Shown here: in pieces, positions 17,600 to 26,127 of the stretch
Position numbering within the stretch: position 1 is the stretch's first letter
Layout of the letters: each line of letters starts with the position of its first letter
Origin: Paenibacillus sp. HGH0039
GTDB taxonomy: Bacteria > Bacillota > Bacilli > Paenibacillales > NBRC-103111
Assembly (NCBI RefSeq): GCF_000411255.1
Contig: NZ_KE150412.1
Coordinates: 1,947,884 to 2,011,883, forward strand
DNA length: 64,000 nucleotides
Direction of reading: 5' to 3'
The notes under the pieces: generated by a model
Databases searched by the model: none
Told to the model about the DNA's origin: nothing
Seen by the model: only the letters and a program-made list of their open reading frames with translations
Program-made: the position numbers and the translations under genes

Positions 17600-17641
17600 A
17601 AAAAAGAAGAAGCCCGCGTATAGCATGGCTTCTTCTTTTTT
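17600..17641. terminator. Bidirectional terminator behind the flavin reductase gene
   Basis: A-run plus GAAGAAGCC pairs with GGCTTCTTC plus T-run, loop of about 12. Both orientations end in a run of T. It lies 50 bp after the stop of the old-yellow-enzyme gene. Confidence 0.85.
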
Positions 17642-17691
17642 ATGTCTATGTTTTCCGCTCGTGCCAGCCGCATCTCAGCCGGCTCTGTCGC

Positions 17692-18810
17692 TTATACCAC
17701 AGGGAACCAACCCGGTGTATTTAGGATCGCGTTCCACAGAGGATCGGGAATGACCAGACGCTCCTGATCGTCTTTGGTCAGCGTCGTCTTGATCTCCGAC
17801 TCGCGTCCGTCCGCGACTTTGCCGACCCAGTCCGGTTCCACGATCAGCTCGCGGCCCAGAGCGACCAGAGGCACGCCGGACTCCAAAGCTTTCAAAGCGT
17901 CGTCCGCCGTACGGATAGAGCCTACGCCCATCACGGGCGTTCTGCCGCCGACGGTTTCGAGGATGATCTCGATCCGCGGACGGTTATCGTCCAGCGTTCT
18001 CGGAGCCGACCAGAAATCCATCAGGGACACGTGGATATAATCCAGACCCTTGTCGGCCAGCGTATTTACGAGCTGAATGGAATCGTCCATGGAGATTCCG
18101 GGAGTCTCGGGTTCTTCCGGCGAGAAGCGATAGCCTACGGCGAACGGCTGTTTCGCATGCTCCGCCGCGACACGCTGCACTTCATCCACAACGGCAAGCG
18201 GGAAAGTCATCCGCTTGTTCACGTCTCCGCCCCAGCGGTCCTCACGGCGGTTGGAATGAGGAGAGAAGAACTGCTGAATGAGATAGCCGTTCGCTCCGTG
18301 AATTTCCACGCCGTCGTAGCCCGCTTCGATGGCGCGGCGGGTCGCTTCGCCGAAGTCGCGGATAATGCCTTCGATTTCGGCATCCGTCAGCGCTCTGGGC
18401 ACGACGCTGCCTTCCTTCTCTTCCGCAACGGCGCTTGCGCTTACGATTTCGCCATTCGGCACCAGCTCCGGCGGACAGCTCCGGCCGCCGTGGAAAATTT
18501 GCAGGATGGCTTTGGCGCCCTGCCCCTTGATTGCCGAAGCGAGACGGGCCAGACTCGGGATCATCTCGTCGCGGTCTCCGGCGAACTCGCCGGGAAACCC
18601 TTTGCCGTTAGGCGTTACGTACGTGCAAGCCGTAATGACGAGACCCGCTCCATTGGATCTGCGCTCATAGTAGGCGATCTCCGCATCCGAAACGGTTCCG
18701 TCCTCGTGGGACGAAAAATTTGTCATCGGAGCCAGCACGATACGATTATCCAGCTCCACGCCGCTGGAGAGAGAGAAACTTTCGAATAAAGGGTTGAATT
18801 TACTGTTCAT
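17692..18810 (-). CDS. NADH:flavin oxidoreductase, old yellow enzyme family
   Basis: 372 aa. These FMN TIM-barrel enzymes use NAD(P)H to reduce activated alkenes, quinones or nitro compounds. Family marks: NRIVLAPMTNFSSHEDG (about 23-39, flavin-binding strand), GRSCPPELV, YDGVEIHGANGYLIQQFF with His/Asn ligands of the substrate carbonyl (about 165-185), SPHSNRREDRWGG, and the FMN-phosphate loop region VMGVGSIRT...ALGRELIVEP. The length is typical of short OYE proteins. The gene stands alone between two terminators and has a consensus promoter overlapped by a palindrome, so it is probably induced by an electrophile through a repressor encoded elsewhere. Confidence 0.92.
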   Translation of the reverse strand: MNSKFNPLFESFSLSSGVELDNRIVLAPMTNFSSHEDGTVSDAEIAYYERRSNGAGLVITACTYVTPNGKGFPGEFAGDRDEMIPSLARLASAIKGQGAKAILQIFHGGRSCPPELVPNGEIVSASAVAEEKEGSVVPRALTDAEIEGIIRDFGEATRRAIEAGYDGVEIHGANGYLIQQFFSPHSNRREDRWGGDVNKRMTFPLAVVDEVQRVAAEHAKQPFAVGYRFSPEEPETPGISMDDSIQLVNTLADKGLDYIHVSLMDFWSAPRTLDDNRPRIEIILETVGGRTPVMGVGSIRTADDALKALESGVPLVALGRELIVEPDWVGKVADGRESEIKTTLTKDDQERLVIPDPLWNAILNTPGWFPVV

Positions 18811-18929
18811 CTGGTTTTTCCTCCTCTATATCCAAACAAATTTTACAGGGTTAGCGTTCTCTATTTCTTTTGAACATATATTCATCCGAAGGTTAATCGG
18901 AAAACCAAGGAATGGTTAGTTCCGGTCAC

Positions 18930-18964
18930 GACTGTTATTCTATTAGTAACAGTTATCGTTGTCA
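18930..18964 (-). promoter_or_regulatory. Promoter and palindromic operator of the flavin reductase gene
   Basis: On the minus strand -35 TTGACA (18959-18964) and -10 TAGAAT (18936-18941) are spaced by exactly 17 bp. The inverted repeat ACTGTTA-N9-TAACAGT (18930-18952) covers the -10 and half of the spacer, the expected place for a repressor of MarR, TetR or HxlR type. Confidence 0.75.
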
Positions 18965-19123
18965 AGAGGCCTCTTTCCGCTTATTTTTGCAGCCGTACCT
19001 TTTTTCGGTCTATTCCGCCTGTTTCTCTGGGATTTAGCAGAAAAAGTGAACCTTATTTTTCCCTTCACGGATTTTTTATAGCCTGCTTGGCTTTGCTGCT
19101 TTTCATCCCTATTTTCGCCCCTC

Positions 19124-19152
19124 TTGCTTTCCGGACAAACTGTAACTATAAT
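19124..19152 (+). promoter_or_regulatory. SigA-type promoter of the DsbA-family gene
   Basis: TTGCTT (19124-19129) and a consensus TATAAT (19147-19152) with a 17-bp spacer, 80 bp ahead of the start codon. Confidence 0.7.
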
Positions 19153-19231
19153 GATTACAAGATATTCAAAACCAACTCCCTGTTTGCTTCGTGCAAACGG
19201 TCCGAGATAGAAATTTGGAGGTTTTCCTACT

Positions 19232-19954
19232 ATGAAAATTGAAATCTGGTCCGATTTTGCGTGTCCGTTCTGTTATATCGGCAAACGCCGGTTCGAGCAG
19301 GCGCTTGAACAATTTTCCCGCAAGAGCGAGCTTGAAGTGGTGTACCGCAGTTTCGAGTTGGACCCTAACTCTCCCCGGGACATCAGCCACGGCGTCCATG
19401 TGATGCTTTCCCAGAAATACGGGATGAGCGTCGAGCAGGCCAAAACGATGAATGCCAATGTGGTTGCGCAGGCGGAATCCGTCGGGCTCACCTACCGCAT
19501 GGACACAATCGTCCTGACGAACACGTTCGACGCGCACCGTCTGGCTCATTTCGCGAACGCCCACGGCAAAATGCACGAGATGACCGAACGGCTGCTGAAA
19601 GCCTACTTCACGGATTCCCTTCATCTCGGTGATCATGCCGTACTGGCTTCCCTCGCGGAGGAAGTGGGACTCGACAAGGCCGCGGCCGAGCAAATGCTGG
19701 CGGGCGACCTGTATGCAAGCGAAGTGCGCGCCGACGAGCAGGAAGGCGCCGAGCTGGGCATAACCGGCGTTCCGTTCTTCGTGATCGACCGCAAATACGG
19801 CATTTCGGGCGCTCAGCCCGTTGAAGTTTTCGTGCAGGCTCTGGAGAAAGCGTACGCCGAATCCAAGCCTCTCACGATTTTGGGCGACGAAGGCGGCGCG
19901 GCTGACGGAGCCTGTGCCGACGGCGTGTGTACGCCTCCCGCGCGGGATAAGTAA
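19232..19954 (+). CDS. DsbA-family (FrnE-like) thiol oxidoreductase
   Basis: 240 aa, ATG behind TTGGAGG. The thioredoxin-fold active site CPFC (residues 11-14) follows the first strand IEIWSDFA. The cis-proline loop is present as GITGVPFFVIDRKYGISGAQP. The long helical insertion between them (about 70-150) is typical of the FrnE group of 2-hydroxychromene-2-carboxylate-isomerase/DsbA relatives. There is no signal peptide, so it works in the cytoplasm, probably in thiol-disulfide or glutathione-like chemistry. The C-terminal tail carries two further cysteines (GACADGVC), which could be a second redox or metal site. It is monocistronic, with its own promoter and terminator. Confidence 0.9.
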   Translation: MKIEIWSDFACPFCYIGKRRFEQALEQFSRKSELEVVYRSFELDPNSPRDISHGVHVMLSQKYGMSVEQAKTMNANVVAQAESVGLTYRMDTIVLTNTFDAHRLAHFANAHGKMHEMTERLLKAYFTDSLHLGDHAVLASLAEEVGLDKAAAEQMLAGDLYASEVRADEQEGAELGITGVPFFVIDRKYGISGAQPVEVFVQALEKAYAESKPLTILGDEGGAADGACADGVCTPPARDK

Positions 19955-19974
19955 CCTTCTCCCGCTTCTCAACG

Positions 19975-20002
19975 AAAGGCCGTCCGGCAATGGACGGCCT
20001 TT
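19975..20002 (+). terminator. Terminator of the DsbA-family gene
   Basis: AAAGGCCGTCC pairs perfectly with GGACGGCCTTT around a six-base loop. The T-run is short (TTT). Confidence 0.75.
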
Positions 20003-20202
20003 GTGGCGTTCCGCGGCCGGTGTTCAGCGGCCGGCGCTGCGCTGCCGCTTCCGGTATGACCCTGGATGCGTGCCGGCGGACACAGCGGGAAGAACACCCG
20101 TCTGCGGTTAATTGACCGCCTTCATGCGAAGCAAAAAAACGCGAGCTCTGCGCGCGGGCAACAACCTCACGGCAAAGACACGGAACGTCCGGTGTCCCGT
20201 GT

Positions 20203-20275
20203 CTGCTTTTCATCCCCTCGTATCCTGCTTTTCTCATCCCGTCTGTTTTCCCCTGTCCTGCTTTTTCATCTCGTC
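20203..20275. repeat. Imperfect CTGCTTTT-TCATC repeats behind speD
   Basis: Three copies of a roughly 18-bp unit, CTGCTTTT(C)TCATCYCGTC, start at 20203, 20225 and 20258, and a weaker fourth starts near 20290. The 19955-20317 gap otherwise shows no gene. On the transcribed (minus) strand this gives a purine-rich trailer after speD. Confidence 0.4.
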
Positions 20276-20317
20276 CGCTGCCCCGTGCCCCGCTTTTCTC
20301 GCTTCATGCGTCAGACT

Positions 20318-21163
20318 TCACTCGCCCCCGCCTTCTTCATCCTCAAGCGTCGCGGAATAAATATTTTTGCCGTAGAAGATTTCGTCCATCTCCAGCGTCA
20401 GGCTTTCCGTTATTTCCTCCTGCTCCTCGGCAGTCAGCTTGTCCTTCGTGTAGCCGAACAAATAGTTGTTCAGATCGAATTCACGCAGTTTACATTTCGT
20501 GTGGAAAATATTTTCCTGGTATACGTTCACGTCGATCATATGATACTTATCCTTGATGGACTGCGGAATATAGTTCTGGATGGAGCTGATTTCGTGGTCG
20601 ATAAACAATTTATGGCCGTTAATGTCCCGCGTAAAGCCGCGGACCCGGTAATCCATCGTAAAGATATCCGTGTCGAACGAATGGATCATATAGTTCAGCG
20701 CCTTTAGCGGAGAAATTTCGCCGCAAGTGGAGACGTCGATATCCGCACGGAACGTGGAAATACCTTCATCAGGGTGATACTCGGGATACGTATGGACCGT
20801 GATGTGGCTTTTATCGAGATGAGCCACAACGGCTTCCGGCAGGGGCCCCGGGGATTCCTCGAACGATTCCGTGGGTGCGGTATCGACCGGTCCTTCCGAT
20901 ACGAGCATCGTAACGCTGGAGCCCTGCGGCTCGTAATCCTGCTTGGCGATATTCAGGACGTGGGCGCCGATGATGTCGGACACGGTATTTAAAATTTTGG
21001 TCAGCCTCTCCGCGTTGTACTGCTCGTCGATATATTCGAGATACGCCTGCCGCTCTTCCCGGGTACGGGTGTAACAAATATCGTACATATTAAAACTCAA
21101 TGACTTTGTAAGGTTATTAAAGCCATGGAGGGTGATCCGCTGCTCGGGTGTCAGTGCCATCAT
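20318..21163 (-). CDS. speD: S-adenosylmethionine decarboxylase proenzyme, E. coli type
   Basis: 281 aa. SpeD makes decarboxylated SAM, the aminopropyl donor for spermidine synthesis. It matures by self-cleavage that turns a serine into a pyruvoyl group; here the site is K118-S119 in [61 protein letters not shown] and [18 protein letters not shown] are near-identical to the long enterobacterial enzyme, not to the roughly 126-aa form of Bacillus subtilis. A GGGGGAAATCA site precedes tandem ATGs. No speE lies next to it. Confidence 0.95.
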   Translation of the reverse strand: MMALTPEQRITLHGFNNLTKSLSFNMYDICYTRTREERQAYLEYIDEQYNAERLTKILNTVSDIIGAHVLNIAKQDYEPQGSSVTMLVSEGPVDTAPTESFEESPGPLPEAVVAHLDKSHITVHTYPEYHPDEGISTFRADIDVSTCGEISPLKALNYMIHSFDTDIFTMDYRVRGFTRDINGHKLFIDHEISSIQNYIPQSIKDKYHMIDVNVYQENIFHTKCKLREFDLNNYLFGYTKDKLTAEEQEEITESLTLEMDEIFYGKNIYSATLEDEEGGGE

Positions 21164-21242
21164 TGATTTCCCCCTATCCTCATTCAGGTTAAAAAAAGAC
21201 TCTTTTTATTTTTACCCACTCTGCCCAATAAAAAACATGTCG

Positions 21243-21300
21243 AAAAAAGGGAGGAGCCGCCCCTCCGCAACTACAAAAAGACCGCCCTTGCGGGCAGCCT
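21243..21300 (-). terminator. Tandem terminator hairpins behind the M50 gene
   Basis: On the minus strand CTGCCC-GCAA-GGGCGG is followed by TTTTTG (21274-21300). A second hairpin with GGAGG/CCTCC arms is followed by six T residues (21243-21265). Together they end the peptidase gene before speD. Confidence 0.75.
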
Positions 21301-21322
21301 TTGTCACGAGCTTTATCCGGTC

Positions 21323-22381
21323 TTACTTAAATCCGGGAAGTCCGCGTTCCTTCAACCATTTTTCTTCGTAATAATCAAACACGTTGTTCTGCACAAGCGC
21401 TTTGCGCTGTGCCGCATACTCACGGCCAAGCTCCACGGATCGTTTGAGGACGGTTTCGACTTTAAGCCGGGTGATCGGCTCCGTAACCCCATGCTCCTGG
21501 ACAAACGCGTACAAGGATTCCGCTTCATCCTGCCTGCCCGCCAGACTCCAGCCCATCGCTTCCTCGCATAAAATATGGGAAATGATCATTTTGTTGTGTC
21601 TATTCCCGGACTCATCGCGGAGATCATCCATCAGAAACGGCATGAAATCAATGGCGTTGATCCGTTCTCTGCCGATCACCTGGCTGAAATATTTCGAATA
21701 ATACAGCACAAACAGATCCGTAAATTTTTCCGTGATTCCCTTCTTGTTGCCGATATATTTATCGAACAGATACGTTTCCGACTTCAGCAGCAGAAATTTA
21801 AGGCTCTCTTCCTTAACATTCGGAATGGTAAATAAAATATTCCAGTAATAATAAAGCGATTCGTACGGATCGGAAATCGTCTTGGCAAGCCTGCCGTCCG
21901 AGAAGATCAGCGTACCCAGTCCCATCGCCAGCGATAAAATACCGAACAGCGTTACGACCAGATGGTCGAAGCTGTTCTTAAGCAGCGTCAAGGCCAGAAT
22001 ACCCGTTACGAGGCTCATAACAGGCCCGAGAATGAAAATTACCGACTGCTTCTTGTTGTTCCGCTCATAAGAAGCTTCATCCCTGAAATCGGCCACATCC
22101 ACCAGCACATTGCCGACATAATAAAAGTTCTTCCACGAAAAAATGATCTTTTTCTGCGGAATGGACAGAGTACAGGGCCCCAGACTGAATTTGATTACTT
22201 TTCTGCCCGTAATAAACGCCCCCAGAACATGACCCAGTTCGTGCACAAAAAGGGCGGCTCCGCCCGCGGCCACGAAAGACAAGAGGAAAACGACGATATT
22301 CAGAGCCATGCCGGGGCTCGCAACGGCAATTGCCGCAAGAACAACTAAACAGCCGATCAAAAACTTTACTTTTCCCTTCAT
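21323..22381 (-). CDS. M50-family membrane zinc metalloprotease-like protein
   Basis: 352 aa. Two N-terminal membrane helices (about 5-22 and 27-45) lead into the zinc motif HELGH (47-51), and two more helices follow (about 112-128 and 135-152). A FSDGRLAK segment (about 158-165) supplies the second-Asp (DG) motif typical of site-2-type proteases. M50 enzymes cut substrates within the membrane. The C-terminal 170 residues are soluble, helical and unrecognised, perhaps TPR-like (RQDEAESLYAFVQEHG). No anti-sigma factor or PDZ domain is present, so the substrate is unknown. It is closest to the small M50-type proteins of Bacilli that are annotated only as site-2 protease relatives. Confidence 0.8.
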   Translation of the reverse strand: MKGKVKFLIGCLVVLAAIAVASPGMALNIVVFLLSFVAAGGAALFVHELGHVLGAFITGRKVIKFSLGPCTLSIPQKKIIFSWKNFYYVGNVLVDVADFRDEASYERNNKKQSVIFILGPVMSLVTGILALTLLKNSFDHLVVTLFGILSLAMGLGTLIFSDGRLAKTISDPYESLYYYWNILFTIPNVKEESLKFLLLKSETYLFDKYIGNKKGITEKFTDLFVLYYSKYFSQVIGRERINAIDFMPFLMDDLRDESGNRHNKMIISHILCEEAMGWSLAGRQDEAESLYAFVQEHGVTEPITRLKVETVLKRSVELGREYAAQRKALVQNNVFDYYEEKWLKERGLPGFK

Positions 22382-22480
22382 TTCTCTCTCCTTTGAAGAC
22401 CGGCAGACTTTGCGCCGAACGCTCCCTGCCGTTTTGTTAAAAAGTTGTGTCAGGTTTATTTTACCTCATAAAATAAAAAG

Positions 22481-22522
22481 TTAAAAACACAAAGAGGCAC
22501 ATCCGCTTGAACGAATGTGCCT
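22481..22522 (-). terminator. Terminator of the araC-GNAT operon
   Basis: AGGCACAT pairs with ATGTGCCT around a 12-base loop. The minus-strand tail is CTTTGTGTTTTTA. Confidence 0.7.
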
Positions 22523-22539
22523 GACATGCCGGATACCCT

Positions 22540-23118
22540 CTATTTAACCGGTGCCGCGTCGTAGTCTTCTTTTAAAATCGCGTAGATTTCCAGATCGACA
22601 ATTCCTTTGCCCGACCATAATGCGGCCTGCCGAAGCGTTCCTTCTTTGCGGAAGCCGTTCTTGATCAGCACCTTCTTGGAAGCATCGTTCGCCGGCATCA
22701 CCTCGGCCTGAATCCGGTTTACCTCCGCTTCCGTAAACAGATAGGCGGTCAGCAGCCGGACGGCTTCGGTAGCGATTCCCATGCCCCAACAATCTTCGGC
22801 CAGGAAATAGCCGATCGTCACCCTATCGACTTTCTGGTTGAAATCGAAAGCTTCCGCGATTCCCGTCAGCCTGCCGTCCTCTTTCCGGAAAATCCCCCAT
22901 TTGATTCTCGATTTTTTGCCGAAATCTCTCTCGAAATGGCCGATCATCGAACGGACCGTCTCTTTGTTATGCTTGGGGATAATGCCGCAGTGCCGGAATA
23001 CTTCCTCGTTGTCGTATATGCCGAACACCTCGTCGAGGTTGTCTTCTCCGATTTTTGTCAGCACCAGCCTGGAGGTTTCCAGAACAGGAAGCTGCGCAAA
23101 TACAGCTTGAATGTTCAT
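22540..23118 (-). CDS. GNAT acetyltransferase, RimJ/RimL type
   Basis: 192 aa from ATG 23116-23118, with AGAAGGTG just upstream (a GTG five codons earlier would sit on that site). The fold is evident from LETSRLVLTKIGEDNLDEVF at the start, GYFLAEDCWGMGIATEAVRLL carrying the acetyl-CoA pyrophosphate loop (G-x-G-I-A-T), NRIQAEVMPANDASKKVLIKNGF, and KEGTLRQAALWSGKGIVDLEIYAIL. This arrangement is that of the ribosomal-protein/small-molecule N-acetyltransferase group. The substrate is unknown. It follows the AraC-type gene by 26 bp and is very likely in its operon. Confidence 0.9.
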   Translation of the reverse strand: MNIQAVFAQLPVLETSRLVLTKIGEDNLDEVFGIYDNEEVFRHCGIIPKHNKETVRSMIGHFERDFGKKSRIKWGIFRKEDGRLTGIAEAFDFNQKVDRVTIGYFLAEDCWGMGIATEAVRLLTAYLFTEAEVNRIQAEVMPANDASKKVLIKNGFRKEGTLRQAALWSGKGIVDLEIYAILKEDYDAAPVK

Positions 23119-23144
23119 ACCACACCTTCTCACAGCGGAATAAG

Positions 23145-24062
23145 TTAATCTTTGAGCCGGACGGGAATATACAGATCCACCTTCGCTTTGCCTTCCGGGT
23201 CCCGGAGCGGGTCGTTCATACAGAACTCCAGGCCGTACCTGTCGTCCGCTTCGTATCCGCTTCCCGGCAGCCAGTTACCGTACAAGTTTGCGTAAGCGAG
23301 CGCAAGCTTGTCCACGGTATCGTAAAAAGCGTACCGGCCGTACAGCCCGCCCTTCAGCTTTTTGAAGCTCACCTCGGTGTGGCCTTCCCGCTCGAAATCG
23401 GGCGGCAGCGTGACGCAGGCATCGTAGCGGCAGGCAAATTCGTCCACGAGAGACGGGTCGTCCAGCGAAATCCCGATGAATTGCTGGCGCTCCGGGGTGA
23501 GTCCGTTCCGGCCGGCCCAGCTTCCGAGCTTCTCCCAGGCCCGCCCCGTCTCCAGGTAGCTTCCCGTATGCCGAACGAAGGCTACTTCCAAATCCGGCAG
23601 TTCTTTCAGCGTGACATTCATGCTCCAAATCCTCCTCAGAAAGTGATTTCCGTTACCGGCACTTTCATCATACTCGCTGGTGGAGGAGGGTTCTTCCCGC
23701 TTCTTGCGGTCTCCTAACGAAAAATTGCGGTCTTGAAGTTCTCTGCGAAGTTCACTCGGAGATTTCCCGTGCTGCCTTTTGAACACGCCGTTAAAAGTCG
23801 ATAAAGACTCAAACCCGCAGGAATGCGCGATATCCAGCACCGTCCTGTCGGTATCCTTCAGAAGCCGGACGGCGTTCTCCAGACGGTTGCGGGTCACGTA
23901 AGCGGCCGGAGTTACGCCTGTCACGGCGGCAAAAATGCGGGAGAAATGGTATTTGGAAAAGTTCGATACGCCCGCCAGCGTGTCCAGATCGAGTTTGCGC
24001 GAGCTGTTTTCCTCGATGTAGGCGATCACTTTGCCGATGCGGTCGGCATATTCGTGCTTCAT
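23145..24062 (-). CDS. AraC-family regulator with GyrI-like ligand domain
   Basis: 305 aa. The two AraC helix-turn-helix motifs occupy residues 8-105 (LDTLAGVSNFSKYHFSRIFAAVTG, then TVLDIAHSCGFESLSTFNGVFKRQHGKSPSELR). After a Ser/Glu-rich linker comes a GyrI/SOUL-type effector domain (about 150-305), recognisable by VTLKELPDLEVAFVRHTGSYLE, ending YIPVRLKD. This architecture is shared with Rob and BltR/TipA-like drug-sensing regulators, where the domain binds hydrophobic or antibiotic-like molecules. A downstream acetyltransferase is consistent with a detoxification role, which is an inference. Confidence 0.9.
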   Translation of the reverse strand: MKHEYADRIGKVIAYIEENSSRKLDLDTLAGVSNFSKYHFSRIFAAVTGVTPAAYVTRNRLENAVRLLKDTDRTVLDIAHSCGFESLSTFNGVFKRQHGKSPSELRRELQDRNFSLGDRKKREEPSSTSEYDESAGNGNHFLRRIWSMNVTLKELPDLEVAFVRHTGSYLETGRAWEKLGSWAGRNGLTPERQQFIGISLDDPSLVDEFACRYDACVTLPPDFEREGHTEVSFKKLKGGLYGRYAFYDTVDKLALAYANLYGNWLPGSGYEADDRYGLEFCMNDPLRDPEGKAKVDLYIPVRLKD

Positions 24063-24280
24063 GGTATGCTTCGTCCTTTCGGGCGGAATCTTGGCACGGC
24101 CGGTTCGGACCGTGCAGTCTCGGCGCGGGGTCGGCCGGAGCCAACAAGTCGGGCCGGGACCGCCAAAGTGCCTAGAGAGCGTCTTACAGCGCTGCGGTCA
24201 GGAAGAGCCGCTCGCCAAGATGCGCTGTCCGGCAGGCCAGGCTTTACGGCACAGCGAGTGCCGAGGCGGGCCTCCTCGCG

Positions 24281-25249
24281 TCAGGCCGGGTCGTCCCGGA
24301 ACGGCGCCTCGAACGCCTCGACTTCGTCTCTCGCCGGAAGCGAGGTCTGCGCGCCGAACCGCGTCACCGTCAGCGCCCCGACCTTCGAGGCGAACCGGAC
24401 CGCTTCCTCCAGCGGCGCCCCTTCGCTCCACCGGACAGCCAGTCCCGCGTTGAAGGAATCGCCCGCAGCGGTCGTATCGGCGGCATCCACCCGGTAAGCC
24501 GGATCCGCTCCCTGCTTCCCGTCCAGGTCGTAGAGCACGCCCTTTCCGCCGCAGGTTACGACGACGCCCGCTCCGCCCGTCCTCTCTTTAAGCTGCCTTA
24601 TGCTCTCAGAGACGGTTCTACCGTCCTGCGCAGAGGCATCCGGAGAGGCATCCGCAGCGCCGCCCGTCAGAATAAGCGCCTCCGTCTCGTTAGGCGTGAT
24701 CAGATCGATCTGCCTCAGCAGAGAGAGCGGAAGCTCCGCAGCGGGCGCCGGATCAAGAATGACTTTCACGCCATGACGATGCGCGATTTCCACTGCTCTG
24801 CGGACGGATTCCAGAGGAATCTCCAGCTGGACGAGCAGAACGTCCGCACCGCGGATCGCTTCCTCGGCCTGCGATACCCGCTCCGGGGTCAGGGCGGCAT
24901 TGGCTCCGGGCACGACGACGATGCTGTTGTCCCCGCCGCCCTGCACCTGGATCAGCGCGACGCCGGACGAAGTCTCTTCCGCCGTGGCAACGAAGGCGGT
25001 GTCGATGCCTTCCCCGCGCAGGCCTTCGAGCATCTGCGCGCCGAAGGTGTCGCCGCCTACGCAGCCAATCATGGACACCTGCGCGCCCAGTCTCGCTGCA
25101 GCGACCGCCTGATTGGCGCCTTTTCCGCCGGGGATCATGCGGAACTGCCGTCCCATTACCGTCTCACCGGGAACCGGCAGACGTTCAGCCGTAACGACCA
25201 GATCCATATTGATGCTTCCCGCGACCGCAATTTTGGCCGGTCTGTTCAT
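24281..25249 (-). CDS. rbsK: Ribokinase (PfkB family)
   Basis: 322 aa, ATG behind AAAGGGGAG. It phosphorylates D-ribose at O5 using ATP. Family marks are AGSINMDLVVTAERLPVPGET (residues 10-30), RMIPGGKGANQAVAAARLG with the ribose-binding GGKGAN, the PfkB signature LDPAPAAELPL, ITPNETEA, and the C-terminal DTTAAGDSFNAGLA containing the catalytic Asp and anion hole. A short insertion after ALILTGG (Ala/Ser/Asp-rich) is unusual. No rbsABCD transport genes or LacI repressor lie beside it, so ribose may come from nucleoside breakdown. Confidence 0.92.
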   Translation of the reverse strand: MNRPAKIAVAGSINMDLVVTAERLPVPGETVMGRQFRMIPGGKGANQAVAAARLGAQVSMIGCVGGDTFGAQMLEGLRGEGIDTAFVATAEETSSGVALIQVQGGGDNSIVVVPGANAALTPERVSQAEEAIRGADVLLVQLEIPLESVRRAVEIAHRHGVKVILDPAPAAELPLSLLRQIDLITPNETEALILTGGAADASPDASAQDGRTVSESIRQLKERTGGAGVVVTCGGKGVLYDLDGKQGADPAYRVDAADTTAAGDSFNAGLAVRWSEGAPLEEAVRFASKVGALTVTRFGAQTSLPARDEVEAFEAPFRDDPA

Positions 25250-25448
25250 GTTAAAGCTCCCCTTTCGTACACCGCCTGTATTAGATACAGTGTATCACGC
25301 CTGCCGGGAGGATTGCTTGACGGCATCCTTACGTGTTTTGCCGCCGATCCTGCAAGAACCGAAGTCTTCCCTCTTTACAGATAGTTGCCCCCGATGCAAA
25401 ATATGGATATAGGTGATCCAAGCCTAAAATCCTTGTAGGAGTGATCGA

Positions 25449-26006
25449 ATGTCCAAGAAGATCCTGATCATTGCAGGCGATGCAGTCGAGGCTTTAGAGG
25501 TGTATTACCCGTACTACCGCGTGCTGGAAGAGGGCTATGAAGCGGTTCTCGCGTCTCCCCAGCAGAAAGTGCTTAAAACCGTCATCCACGACTTCGAGGG
25601 CTGGGACACCTACACGGAGAAGCCCGGTTACCTGCTCGAATCCCACATTTCATTCGATGAGGTCAATCCGGCCGAGTTCGACGCTCTGATCATCCCCGGC
25701 GGCCGTGCGCCCGAATATATCCGGCTCGATCCGAACATTCCCCGCATCGTGGGCCACTTCTTCGAAGAAGGCAAGCCGGTCGGGGCTATCTGTCATGCCG
25801 CTCTCGTACTTGCGGCTCTAAAAAACAACAAATATTTCGAGGGTCGCACCCTGACCGCCTACACAGCCTGCCGGTTCGATGTGGAGAGCCTCGGGGCGAA
25901 CTACACGGAAGAAACGCTGCACGTGGACGGAAACCTCGTCTCCGGGCATGCCTGGCCGGATCTGCCTGGTTTTATGCGCGAATTTCTGAAGCTCGTGAAA
26001 AGCTGA
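25449..26006 (+). CDS. DJ-1/PfpI-family protein
   Basis: 185 aa, ATG behind TAGGAG. The class I glutamine-amidotransferase-like fold has the elbow nucleophile Cys115 followed by His116 in VGAICHAALVLAAL, and Glu at about 15 (AVEALE). IIPGGRAPEYIR is the usual glycine loop before it. Members of this family include PfpI-type peptidases, deglycases and stress chaperones such as YraA, so activity cannot be fixed from sequence. It is monocistronic, followed by a perfect terminator, and there is no signal peptide. Confidence 0.9.
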   Translation: MSKKILIIAGDAVEALEVYYPYYRVLEEGYEAVLASPQQKVLKTVIHDFEGWDTYTEKPGYLLESHISFDEVNPAEFDALIIPGGRAPEYIRLDPNIPRIVGHFFEEGKPVGAICHAALVLAALKNNKYFEGRTLTAYTACRFDVESLGANYTEETLHVDGNLVSGHAWPDLPGFMREFLKLVKS

Positions 26007-26038
26007 CCGGACTTATTAACATCCTTGATAGTTCATGC

Positions 26039-26078
26039 AAAAAGACCTGCCGGAGCAAATGCTCCGGCAGGTCTTTTA
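26039..26078. terminator. Perfect bidirectional terminator
   Basis: AAAAGACCTGCCGGAGCA pairs fully with TGCTCCGGCAGGTCTTTT. It serves the PfpI-like gene and the convergent ABC importer operon. Confidence 0.9.
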
Positions 26079-26127
26079 CGCACACCCAAACGTCCATAAG
26101 ACGGCGAAAAATTTAAAAATCCTCGGC

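Noticed and set aside
20066-20707. 213-codon plus-strand frame over the speD end
   Set aside because: Its second half is antisense to speD and its first half is low-complexity sequence.
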